From Metaphire vulgaris (Eukaryota; Annelida; Clitellata; Crassiclitellata; Megascolecidae), in assembly GCA_018105865.1 (NCBI GenBank), contig CM030841.1, positions 12,443,182 through 12,507,181 of the forward strand: a stretch of 64,000 nucleotides of DNA. The letters are read 5' to 3'. Of this stretch, positions 41,239-51,675 are shown one piece after another. The notes below the pieces were generated by a model. It saw only the letters and a program-made list of their open reading frames with translations, was not told the origin of the DNA and ran no database searches. Positions within the stretch are counted from its first letter, which is position 1, and each line of letters begins with the position of its first letter. A program made the position numbers and the translations under genes.

Positions 41239-42921
41239 CAGAGATGTGCAAAGTCTCTAACCTCGAGTCTCAAGCAAGTCTCGAGTCTTTACCCCCAAGT
41301 CTCAAGTCAAGTCGCAAGTCACAGGCCCGAGTCGCAAGCAAGTCTCAAGTCTTTTCAAGTCGCAAGTCACATGCCTCGAGTCGCAAGCAAGTCTCAAGTC
41401 GGTAATCAGTCTCACCCAACGTGTATATTTTAAGCAATAAACAAGTTAATTACTATTATTACGAATTAATAGTAATCAATATAATAGAACATCTGTTATG
41501 TGAGTAATTATTTACTTTAAATTAATACATTTGATGCCATGTGGTAACTAATCATCAATTAACTACCGGTCATTTTACGTGGTTCTACGTTTTTACATTT
41601 TAAAATCCTTGCCGAATTTAGCAACTTCAGGATGTCCATGACTAGATTGACTACTTGTAGATCTCTCCATTTTACTTTCAGACTGAAAAACTTTTACTAT
41701 TAAATTAATGCGAGAATATTAGCCGCATAAATATGCATATAATTTACTAGTCTAGACTCTAGAACAAAGCATTTGACGCTATAATATAGTGTTGCACTTG
41801 CAGCAGAATTTTTATAAAAATATTGGCATGACAGATCTACAGCGCAATTTAAAAGCCGTGATCGGCTTATCATTATCGTGATCGTGAAAACCGCGGGTAT
41901 TTACCCGCGGGTACGGGTAGGGTAGGTACACACATTTACGGGTACGGGTCGGGTACGGGTAAACACATACCCGTTTTAACGTAAAGTTATATTTTCATTT
42001 CTCACTACTATAGCAAATTAGCAATGCAGTAATATAAAAATAATATTTTATCATCGCGTTCAGTTTGTCAGACAGCATGCATTTTTTGAAAACATAAAGG
42101 AAATACAGATGACGTAATCTGACATCATCAGTAATAAATCTATAAACAGGCTCTTTGACCGAGAAGTTCTTCTGTAAAGTTTTGTTGTTTAACTTGAGCT
42201 CTAATGCCTGCTCATATTATGCGTGCTATTTACAATTAAAGTAGCCCTATTTCACTGTTGCCTCTCTGTAGTCTCTAGGAAAATACGGGTTCACGGGTCC
42301 ATGTACAGGGTAAACACACCCGCGGGTACGGGTCCAAAATTCCAAATCCAAAACTCCAAATTCCAACCAAAGTCGGTTACGGGTACGGGTACGGGTACGG
42401 GTACGGGTACACAGGGGTACAGGTCGGGTAGGGTACAGCGCCTTGGGACGGGTAGGGTAGGGTAAAAAAGTTTTTCTGCGGGTACGGGTAGGGTATGCAT
42501 TTTTGCTGTGCACATCTCTATTAGGAGATTGCATCAAAAAACTTAAAAGTCGCAAGAACAGGCCTCGAGATAGGGCTATTTCGAGTAAAGTACTCGACTC
42601 CAAATTAGCATAGAATAACCAAAGAATTTCTCTACCGTTTTTCTGAATATCCGAAGAAATTGATATGTAACTGTATCTAGTGTTCTGCTTTGTTAAAGGC
42701 CATGAGGCAAGTTACGCATTATGTGACAGTAACGTTTGCAAATCATGTATTTGGTTTTACGCGAGTACTCGAGTTCGAACTCGACTAAACTACTCGGTTA
42801 AAGTCTCAAGTAAGAGTCTTTACCCCAAGTCTCAAGTCAAGTCGCAAGTCACGAGTCGCAAGCAAGTCTCAAGTCTGAAAAGCGAGTCGACTCCGTCGGC
42901 TGACTCGAGTCTCCAACTCTG
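41239..42921. mobile_element. 1.7-kb non-autonomous element with GTCTCAAGTC and GGGTACGGGT repeats
   Basis: Flanked by perfect 8-bp duplications GCAAATAG (41231-41238, 42922-42929). Ends CAGAGATGTGCAAAGTC and GTCTCCAACTCTG. Just inside each end are tandem AAGTCGCAAGTC/AAGTCTCAAGTC units. In the middle (41900-42500) is a second repeat class with GGGTACGGGTA units, ending GTGCACATCTCTA, which looks like another element inserted within. No protein recognised. Confidence 0.75.
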
Positions 42922-43139
42922 GCAAATAGAACCTTTTTATAGGGGCCTATTTTAAAAAGAAAGTGGGTGTCATTTTAGGGATTTCTGCAGAATAGGTGCT
43001 GTTGATTTTTATTTCAAAAGAAAGCTATCGATTAGCCCTCTCTTTCTAGACTTTAAGGCCTATTGTACAGGTATTATATTTTCATAAAAAGCGATTTCTA
43101 AACACTGTAGTAGCAACACTCTGAACAAATTCCAAATGA

Positions 43140-43160
43140 TCGGCGGCCATCTTTACTCAG
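43140..43160 (+). promoter_or_regulatory. YY1-like site upstream of 14-3-3 epsilon
   Basis: GGCGGCCATCTTT (43141-43153), on the minus strand AAAGATGGCCGCC, matches the YY1 / start-site-associated AAGATGGCNGC motif. It lies about 90 bp before the ATG, where a TATA-less promoter would be expected. Confidence 0.4.
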
Positions 43161-43235
43161 AGAAAACTTAGGGAAAATAAAAGATTGACAGAGCGCTATT
43201 TTCTGTCGAGAATCTTCTTCGAAATTCGCTACAGA

Positions 43236-43299
43236 ATGGCTGATCGAGAAGAGAACGTCTACAAGGCGAAGTTGGCGGAACAGGCGGAGCGCTACGACG
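43236..43299 (+). CDS. YWHAE: 14-3-3 epsilon coding exon 1
   Basis: From ATG at 43236 to the donor GGTGAGC at 43300. It encodes 21 residues plus one base of Glu22. The ATG context is ACAGAATGG (A at -3 counting back, G at +4). Confidence 0.95.
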
Positions 43300-46195
43300 G
43301 TGAGCACGATGGCTGGAAACGATGTCTATTGACGTTATGTTCGGTACAGACTTGGGATATTTAATTTACTTAGCGCTTTGATAATAATGAACTAGTGGTT
43401 AGCGTAAGGTGTCCCTACGCAGACCTTATTGGAGTCTACTCGGCTCTGGTGGACATTGAAGTACCCGGGAATCGCACCCAGGGTACTTCAATTGTAAATT
43501 TTGCATACGTAATTTTTAATATTCCTGAGGTTCACTAAAGTTTGAGGCCAACAATTTGAAACTTCTTATCTCAGAGTTAGGTTCTCACAATCTTTAATTT
43601 GTTGACTAAGATATCAGTAATAGCATATTACTGATTTATATATTGTTGCTGACAAATTTAGTGCATGGTATTGTTTGTGGGCGTGATATGACGCCCAAAC
43701 TTGTGTTATTATTGTGCTGTATGAACGAATATTGCTTTTACAGAATTGACAGTTAATGGGACTCTACTGTATTGCACATGCACAACTGCTTCATTGCATT
43801 TAATTTAGAAATGGTCGACTTTATGAAGCGTGTATCTGCTCTTGATGAAGAGCTTACAGTGGAAGAAAGGAACCTCATTTCCGTGGCATATAAGAACGTG
43901 ATCGGGGCACGACGTGCTTCATGGAGAATTCTGAGCAGCCTTGAATTAAAGGAGGAGAACAAGGGCGACAGCCATGTGGATGTGACTCGCCAGTACAAGG
44001 CACAGGTGAAGATGTTGTTTTGCAGCCGAACAAACGTTTGAATTTGATCACAGAAGCATATAAGTTATTCTAATAATTCTGCATTTAACTACTGAATGTT
44101 ATGTTGTTGTGATGAAATTTCTTTATTCTATTTACTATCTTCTAGTTTAAAAGAGTTGTCAGAAGTAAGATTTTGAGATAATGGTTTTCAATATTTGCTG
44201 TAAGGATCTTTTAGTGATTAACACAAAATACGGTATATTACTTGAGTGGAACCACTGATAGAGTATTGAAAAAATGCTTTGTAGCACACACACACACACA
44301 CACACACACATCGGTGAACAGCCAGCTAGAGACTTGAATTGATGACAGGCTAGAATAGAAATGCATCACTTGGTTTAAGTTATTGATGTTAGAGTCATTG
44401 TTAGAAATGTCATGCTTTTTTAGAGAAAAATAGTGATAATTCTGATGAATGTTTTTTGTTAGGTGGAAAAAGAGTTGAGGGATGTCTGTCATGATGTTCT
44501 TGATGTCTTGGAAAAGCATCTCATTCCTTCTGCGGGATCTGGAGAATCTAAGGTCTTCTATTACAAAATGTTAGTATTTTAAAGTTTTCATTGATTTATA
44601 GGAGCATAGAAAATGTTAGGCATACATTCCTTGTTATGTAAGTATGAGGATTTCAATTCAAAGACTATATTTGCCAGTTGCTGTGCTTTTTGTTTAAATT
44701 TTGAAATCCAATTTATATTTCATAGCTCATAGTTACAATTGAGGTTAAGTTTAAATTTTGGTTAGACTTAAATTTGAATTAATAGAATTATGTTTATGCT
44801 TTGGTCTTATCCTTGTGAAGTTTAATAGACAATTAATAAATTGTTACTTCTGTCCTGTCTGCATTTTCTTTAAGAAAAAGTCTTTTGGCAGTACTTTATT
44901 GATGCCACTTACTGTAGTGTTGTTGCTTTGTTTCCAACTGTGACTATATCTTATGGCACATTTAACCCTTTCGCCCCTATGGATCCTGTGCATCCATTCC
45001 CTGTCCCCTAGGCTCCTGGGGAAAATTATGGGGTTGTTTGGGGCTCCCACATAAACTCATATCTTGAGCAAATGTTAGCATAGAACAAAAATTCAGAATT
45101 GAACTGTGTTTACTTCCAGCATAGAATATTTAATACCATGAAGAAAATTAAACCGGCCGTATGGGATTAGGAAAAGAAGCAGAAACCTTTTGTTTAATCG
45201 GTAGTTGAATGCGGCTTTGTGGGGCGACATTTTAAAAGATTCCTAATACTGTTGTTACCCTGTTACATTCTGCTGTTGCATGATGAGCTGTATGTAATAC
45301 AGAAGAGCAGTTGCAGGTTCATCGGCTAGATTTAGTTGGCTTAATTTTAAATTGACTGAAGTACATTATGGAATGAAATTATTGAAATCTAAACCGCAGA
45401 TGAATTTCTGATGGTTCAGGAAAGGCGATTACCACAGATATCTGGCAGAGTTTGCGACGGGAAACGATCGCAAGGAAGCGGCGGAGAACAGCATGGTGGC
45501 GTACAAAGCAGCAAGAGATATTGCCGAAACGGAACTCGCTTTCACCCACCCGATTCGACTGGGTCTTGCCCTCAATTTCTCAGTATTTTACTACGAGATC
45601 CTTCACTCGCCCGAAAGAGCGTGCCAGCTGGCCAAGACCGCGTTCGACGACGCAATAGCCGAGTTGGATACGCTGAGCGAGGAAAGTTACAAAGATTCCA
45701 CGCTGATCATGCAACTTCTCAGAGACAACCTAACACTGTGGACATCAGACATGAGTGGTAGGGCCATCTTGTTAATATTTGTGTTGATATGCATTTCATA
45801 GGTAAAGTTTGTAGAATTTGAAGGATTGGTTCTGAAAAGTGTATTTTCCAAAAATTATTGCTGCTTAGACTTTGTAAAACACACAATGACTTTGTGAATT
45901 CATTTGTTCTACACACGTGGTCCATAAATCACGATTACTGTGGTGACCACATTATGCTGCAAATTTATAAAATTTTATCTTCTGGCAGACTAAACGCTAT
46001 TTTCAGCATTTAAAATATCAGTTTATCGACTGAAAGTGCTGTGAGGGATGCATTTTACTGCTGCGTCCTGTACTTTATTATGTGAACTGATTAGTTGGTT
46101 TTTAACATTTCTTGGGCTTTGTTTGCTCTTTAGGTGACGATGAAAATAAGGATGGCAAGGTTGAAGATGTTGAAAATGATGCTGGCCAGCAGTAG
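43236..46195 (+). CDS. YWHAE: 14-3-3 protein epsilon, complete, five coding exons
   Basis: Dimeric cytosolic adaptor that binds phosphoserine/threonine motifs and controls kinases, phosphatases and trafficking. Coding exons: 43236-43299, 43809-44005, 44463-44569, 45420-45757, 46134-46195 (768 nt, 255 codons plus stop, the usual length of epsilon). All introns are GT-AG and all phases close. Starts [20 protein letters not shown]; the first helices form the dimer interface. Groove residues are present: Lys50 and Arg57 in [13 protein letters not shown], Arg129 and Tyr130 in [10 protein letters not shown], then [16 protein letters not shown] and DNLTLWTSD. The ENKG segment after the third helix and the acidic tail ([20 protein letters not shown]) favour epsilon over zeta. 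The upstream region has no TATA box. Codon use is unremarkable and no break is present. Confidence 0.97.
43809..44005 (+). CDS. YWHAE: 14-3-3 epsilon coding exon 2
   Basis: Acceptor TTTAG|AA, donor CACAG|GTGAAG. It encodes residues 22-87 with [19 protein letters not shown] and RRASWRI, including groove Lys50 and Arg57. Confidence 0.96.
44463..44569 (+). CDS. YWHAE: 14-3-3 epsilon coding exon 3
   Basis: Acceptor TTGTTAG|GTG, donor AAAAT|GTTAGT. It encodes VEKELRDVC to ESKVFYYKM with [13 protein letters not shown] microsatellite (44285-44310) lies in the intron before it. Confidence 0.95.
45420..45757 (+). CDS. YWHAE: 14-3-3 epsilon coding exon 4
   Basis: Acceptor GGTTCAG|G, donor AGTG|GTAGGG. 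The largest exon: [20 protein letters not shown] to [14 protein letters not shown], including groove Arg129/Tyr130. Confidence 0.97.
46134..46195 (+). CDS. YWHAE: 14-3-3 epsilon coding exon 5 (acidic tail and stop)
   Basis: Acceptor CTTTAG|GTGACG, stop TAG at 46193-46195. It encodes the Asp/Glu-rich tail ending DAGQQ. Confidence 0.94.
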
Positions 46196-46880
46196 CCGTT
46201 GCAGCTTCTGTGGCGTCGACATCTAGCCATCAACAATGTCTGTGTTAAGCTTTATCCAAGTTTATCAGTTCAAGAAATTCCGACTACTACCTTTCTCATT
46301 TAGATCTAAGATTTTTGATAGTTTGCTTAATTCGATGCTTGTGCTCCTCTTAGGATCTGGTCTGTCGTGTGTTGTGCATTTGAACGTGCATCATCTGGGA
46401 CATGTTTATTTTTTCAGCTTTGCTAAATTGCATTCTAAAATTAGTGCTCGGTATAGGAAACTTGCAAATGTATTGGTTTGCGCTGAAAGAATGCTATGTG
46501 TTGGCCTAACCTGTAGACCTATGTGCTACAGTTTCAGTTAGATGATGAGGCTTGCTTCATTTTTCCCTATAACAAAATAGTCTCACACGTTGTGTGTTAA
46601 TTTCATTAACATTTAGTACAGCATTAAATTACTGTAAACTGATATGCAGTAATACCTTCCTGCATTTCCTGCATATCATCCTCTCATGAGTAAATTGTTT
46701 GTGCCTAGAGTTAGGGGAGCTTTTTTATTATCTGTTTGCTTTGATTTAGGAGTTTATTTATTTGGTGAGTCTGCCGCTGTGAAGTTCGCTCCACAGCGTA
46801 CTTTGGTGTATTTACTGTCGTACCTATCTAATATATTGCATGGTGTTGTAATCTTGTTGGTTGTAATAGTTACTTAAACG

Positions 46881-46886
46881 AATAAA
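46881..46886 (+). terminator. Polyadenylation signal AATAAA, proximal
   Basis: AATAAA 690 bp after the 14-3-3 stop, followed by T-rich sequence. Confidence 0.55.
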
Positions 46887-47484
46887 AATATTTTTATGCT
46901 TTGAGAACTCTTCCACTATTCTACTGTCATCGGTGATACTGGTAAATTTTATAAGAGTTTAATATTGTGCGCGTGTTTCTTAGCGAGTACATTGCGTGAT
47001 ATTTCATTGAAGCCAGAAACATTCCGTCATTTCCGTCATGCTTCAAATTTTGATTTAATTGCCTGTGATTTATAAATATTGTATTAAAGCCAGTTTTTTT
47101 CTAAATGAAAAAATTGTGGATTTTTGCCATGCGTCTAGGTAGTTTATGCTTTGCTTGCAAAAGCATTTCGTGCCGCTTGTTGCTTTGCCTCAATATAGAA
47201 CAATTTATAGTTATCTGCAACAGTCATGGTTGTTGTACTGATTGGAAGTAGTTTCGGGTGTTGTACTGTGCTTGAATTACTCCTCTTGCCGACAGTCGAT
47301 CCTTCCGACGTGACGTGGTCTTGGACTGGAACATTTGCTGTGAAATCTCATTCCATTTTGAATTCATCAGTTGGTGTTGTAGATCTATTTCAAGCCGTGC
47401 CATTTGGAAGCAGGTAAACTTGACATTCCGGAAATATGGATCTGTTGAACTGAATCTCTGTAACATTTTGCACTGATGAGCTTG

Positions 47485-47490
47485 AATAAA
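47485..47490 (+). terminator. Polyadenylation signal AATAAA, distal
   Basis: AATAAA followed within 25 bp by GTCGTTTTTTGATTG, a GU/U-rich downstream element. Confidence 0.55.
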
Positions 47491-47505
47491 TTTCAGTCGT
47501 TTTTT

Positions 47506-48324
47506 GATTGTATTTTAATTTGCAGTAAGAATATAGCAGGATTTAACACATTGAACCCTTTTAGGAGTAGTGCATAGTTTCACATTATCCAGCGGTGTGA
47601 TGGAGCCGGTTCGGTCCGAGTTTTTGCAAACCGTTTGCTAATATACCGACGACCAGTTTGCAAGAACCGTTAGTAAAGCTGATTAGCTATTAATTTCTAT
47701 TTTATATCGATGACAAAAGTCACAAAAATCAATGTGCAGTATTGTTCATACAACACTAAGATATTGTGTGACAGAATGGCATAACAGTCCACAGGTTGAT
47801 CGTATAAAAATTGGAATACAAATATTTCTTCCTCGTCAGGAGAGGACTTTAGTATAGAAAATTATGTAATAAACTAGTGATTAATTTATCATTTTATATA
47901 TCTGTTATAAAATTACAAAGTTAATATTCACAGAGTGACATCTGAAAACCAGACTAATACTTTGCCTCTGCGATGTATAGTACTGTATATTGTTTGTTAG
48001 TATACAATAGTAGTCTAGTAATAGAGACGGCATTGCTTTGATGTAAACACGAAATTCGTTGAAATCTGCACAACTTGATGATATTGTATTTTTCGTCGCA
48101 GGTTTGTTTAAAGTAGCTTGATGAAATATGGGAATTGAGTATCCAAATTTTCTTGGTTTTGTTGATTGACTGGCTACAGTTACGGACATCAACTCGTTTT
48201 TATACAGGGCTTCTAAACACGTTTTTTTTCCTTTTTTGACTGATGCCATAGGCTTTATGATAGTGTTGCCATGGAAGTTGATTGATTGATTGTCAGTAGT
48301 GATTGATTGATTAATTGAGTGTCT
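47506..48324. other. No recognised gene
   Basis: AT-rich intergenic sequence between 14-3-3 epsilon and a MITE cluster. Nothing coding recognised. Confidence 0.55.
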
Positions 48325-48459
48325 GGTCCCCTAGTGCCCCCTCCCTGTTGGGACCCTATACTTAATGCTACATACATAACAAATGGTTGGCCCCCATGAT
48401 TAGAACTTGCCACCCCAACGGCCCCTCCCCCCACTTGCCAAATCCTGGAGCCGCCACTG
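48325..48459. mobile_element. 5'-truncated copy of the 49.27-kb MITE
   Basis: GTTGGGACCCTATACTTA, AACAAATGGTTGGCCCC and CAAATCCTGGAGCCGCCACTG are shared in order with 49270-49455. The left terminus is lost. Confidence 0.7.
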
Positions 48460-48743
48460 CAGTAGGGTGGTTTCAAAACGCTAAAATAGTTGCCGAAACT
48501 GCAGGCGACTTCAAACTTAGACAAACATCTTAACGTTTAATCTAGCTTTTAATTTTTGCCCAGAAGTTCAACGAGTGCTATGCGAGGCATGCTGTTGGAA
48601 TTTCGTTGACGTGTACACAGTTGGGCCTATGAACAAATGATTCAGAATTATTCTAAACTAAAAGTTCTAAAGAGGCAATGAAAACAGTAGAACCATTGTT
48701 GATTTTATAATAGTCACTGGCTTTCAGAAGTTGCTGTACTTAA

Positions 48744-48931
48744 CAGTAGAACTTCGTTATAACGTAGGGCCTACTGTACTTAACCGGTCTGTAAAAATTT
48801 GGTATGCAATATTCGAGTTACGTTATATCCAATACCATCCAGCACGGTAGCGCTTCAAACGGGACCATACGTTGCTGTAAGTTATAACCGGGTAACGTTA
48901 TAACCGAGTCCGCTATAACGAAGTTCTACTG
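48744..48931. mobile_element. Palindromic MITE, CAGTAGAACTTCGTTATAACG ends (Tigger/pogo-like)
   Basis: A terminal inverted repeat of about 20 bp: CAGTAGAACTTCGTTATAAC at the left, TATAACGAAGTTCTACTG at the right. The end sequence resembles pogo/Tigger-type elements. A left-end copy lies at 51756 onward. Confidence 0.7.
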
Positions 48932-49269
48932 TATTTCTACTGTGACAGACTTTGGCCGAAATCAAATGCCTGACAAAAATATTCTAGACCTTCATGCAAT
49001 GACAATATACACTATATACCAACTAGTGACATCGATTTTCTAGCTATGCACGCACGATTATTGTTTCTCTGTTTTAACGTTGGGCCTACGCGACTGCTGT
49101 TGCGGTGGGAAAACATCAACTGCATGTAGTCGAATTGTTGACATTAAAAAGAGATTAATGGTCGCTACTGGAGAAGATAGAACAGCCGTCGCTTTCCTAT
49201 CACCGAACAGTCTTTGCTCTACGAATATACAACAAACATGAAGACTAGAAACAAAGAAAGACATAGACA

Positions 49270-49455
49270 CAGTGGCGGCCCCATATGGGGGGGGACCCGC
49301 GGGGCCCGTGCCCCCTATTGAATGCCTGGCCCCAGTGGTTCATTTGTTGGGACCCTATACTTACTACTACATATTTATCAACAAATGGTTGGCCCCATGC
49401 CTAGAAGTTGCCAGCCCAACGGCCCCCCACTTGTCAAATCCTGGAGCCGCCACTG
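49270..49455. mobile_element. hAT-type MITE, CAGTGGCGGCCCC ends
   Basis: CAGTGGCGGCCCC at the left, GGAGCCGCCACTG at the right, perfect duplications CATAGACA at 49262-49269 and 49456-49463. Confidence 0.92.
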
Positions 49456-49777
49456 CATAGACAGACAAAGAGAGAGACAGAGACAAACAGACGGACAGAC
49501 AAAAACGCACGAGAAAGAAATTAGAGGCCCTTGAGTAATTAAGTTATAGGCTTTTTTAAGTAATCCAGCAGTCTCTAGCTCTGTCACTACATAGACAAGA
49601 AACTTGTTACCACTAGCACCGCTTTTTGTTCACAGATATTAAGAAATGCGCCGGCCACCACTGGGTCTCTAAGTTCAATCGAATCATTTTAAAACAGCGT
49701 AAAATCTGACCGCATTTTCTGTCTATCGTTAGCCCTATACGCCTGTAGCCAGTTTAATATCAGACCTTAAAAGAAGC

Positions 49778-49948
49778 CAGGGGCGTAGCAACGAGGGGGT
49801 ATATCGGTATATAATATACCTCTTCCAAATCAGTATATCTTAAAGTTTTTAATGTGTTTTTAAAAGATTTTTAAAGCTTTTAAAGATTTATAACCTCCCC
49901 AAATTACATTATAACCCCCCACCAATCAAATTCCTGGCTACGCCCCTG
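49778..49948. mobile_element. hAT-type MITE, CAGGGGCGTAGC ends, downstream of the synapsin stop
   Basis: CAGGGGCGTAGCAACG at the left, GGCTACGCCCCTG at the right, perfect duplications AAAGAAGC at 49770-49777 and 49949-49956. It lies 80 bp beyond the synapsin stop, so it is probably transcribed in the 3' UTR. A relative is at 61450. Confidence 0.92.
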
Positions 49949-50027
49949 AAAGAAGCCTGACCTGCTCGTCTTAATGTCCGTTTCCATGTGTTCTTCGGCA
50001 AACAGCTAGTTCCCCCCAAAAGACCGG

Positions 50028-50100
50028 CTACATGTTTCCGAATATTCCTGCAAAAGTCTTGCGCAGGTTCTTCATCGTGTCGTCCGGCTCTCTCGAGGTC
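50028..50100 (-). CDS. Syn: Synapsin last exon: domain E and stop
   Basis: Encodes [20 protein letters not shown] then GNM and TAG (50030-50028). [17 protein letters not shown] is the almost invariant end of invertebrate synapsins. Joining the donor at 51313 to the acceptor GTGAAG|GACC (50101) keeps the frame. A much better-looking acceptor, TCTCTCTTCAG at 50242, would add 141 bp ([17 protein letters not shown]...) but meets an in-frame TAG before domain E. Confidence 0.8.
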
Positions 50101-51597
50101 CTTCACCACCGCGTCTACCGTGCCCGGCGAAGATCCCGCCGTCGCGGGCCGCCGACCCCGACAGCCGCTTCTGAGGCGACGACTGCTGTTGGTGCGGGGG
50201 GAGGAGGAGGAGGAGGGGGAGCGCCATGACGACTGCCTCGGCTGAAGAGAGAATTCGGCGGAAAATGAAACAACAACCACAGAAGTAAATAATAATATCG
50301 TAATACTACCGATGATGATGATGATGACGACCATGCAGATGATAGTGGTAATGCGACAACGATGATGATAATGAGCATTATTATTGACAGTAGGCTGTGT
50401 TGGAGTTGGAAATTTGAGCTGGCGGGGGTGAGATTTTCATTAAACTGAAATTCAATGAATGACAGAAACTATGTAGGCCTACCCGATATGCGATTTTTGG
50501 GAGGGTTGCAAAGTTAGATGGGAGTTCACCCCACCCCAAACTCCCCCGGAAATCTTTGTACATGAAGAGATGGAGAAAAAATTAATTTGCAGGAATTTAG
50601 GCCAAACAATCGCTGTAGAAACTAGGTTAGTTGCGATACTGTGCGACACAAATAAGTGTTTCGACGATTAGCAGCAAAATATAAAAAATCTTTGACGAAA
50701 AATGACGCGTACAACATGAGATTTCCAATTCCATATTTGCTTCGATCCATAGGCGTAAACTTCTATTAGGCCTATAATCTCGAGCACCCCCCCACCTCCA
50801 CTTTTTGATAGGCTACCACAGGGAAAGGGGAAGGTATGGGGCGAGGGCCCAGATTTTTCCCATCCAAGTTTACGCCGATGTTTCAATCTGCTCCAATTGA
50901 TTCCAGGCATGGGCGTCTGAAGGGGGGTACAAGGGGGTGCAATTGCACCCATCCCCGAAAAAGTTTTTCATTTCTTTCGTCACAAGACCCTGCTGTGCAC
51001 CCCCTGGCCAGAGGCGTAGCAGCCATATGGAGAACGTGGCCAAATGCCAAGGGCCCCCGACCCGAGCCAAAATTTTATTTTACTGGCAAAGTTGTAAAGT
51101 TGTCAGATCGAAAGACCGACAAGCAAAAAAAGGTCGTCAAACATTTTCGCTAACTTGTCAGATCGTCTCTGGAAAGGGCCCCTGCCCGTTTTTCGCCAAG
51201 GACCCCGAGCATATTGCTACGCCACTGCCCCTGGCAGAATTTCTGCGGACGCCCATGACTCCGGGGTGCCAGCGAACCGAGTTGCAGTGAAGCAACGCCC
51301 AAAGACGCCCTACCTGTCAGCTGCAGCAGCCGAAGACCCTGGGGTTTTTTGGGGCTCGGCTGGCGGAGGTCTCTGGGGACCGGGTCTTTGCGGCGCCCCA
51401 GATGACGTCATTCCAGTCGACCCGCTGTCTTGTTGCCCCGCCGGATGTCTGCCACCGTGCGATGTCTGCTGCTGCAGCTGGTGCTGGTGGTGCTGTGGCG
51501 GTGTCTGCGTCGGTGGTGCATAGCGGGTGGAGGAGTGGTCGGCTGGGCCGTTGAAGTCGGAGTACGCCAGAGCCCCATCACTTGTCGTTTTACTGAC

Positions 51598-51675
<78 letters not shown>

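Larger units (their letters stand above)
46196..47505 (+). other. 14-3-3 epsilon 3' UTR
   Basis: T-rich, repeat-poor DNA after the stop with two AATAAA signals (46881-46886 and 47485-47490). Long 3' UTRs are usual for 14-3-3 genes. The exact end is inferred. Short open frames here (46236, 46686, 47226) have no coding evidence. Confidence 0.6.

Noticed and set aside
47226..47417. Small open frame downstream of 14-3-3 epsilon
   Set aside because: Lies in the predicted 3' UTR between two AATAAA signals, T-rich, no motif.
50095..50125. Stop-codon readthrough at TAG in the extended synapsin last exon, as reported for Drosophila synapsin
   Set aside because: A second in-frame TGA follows four codons after the TAG, so simple amber readthrough would not reach domain E.
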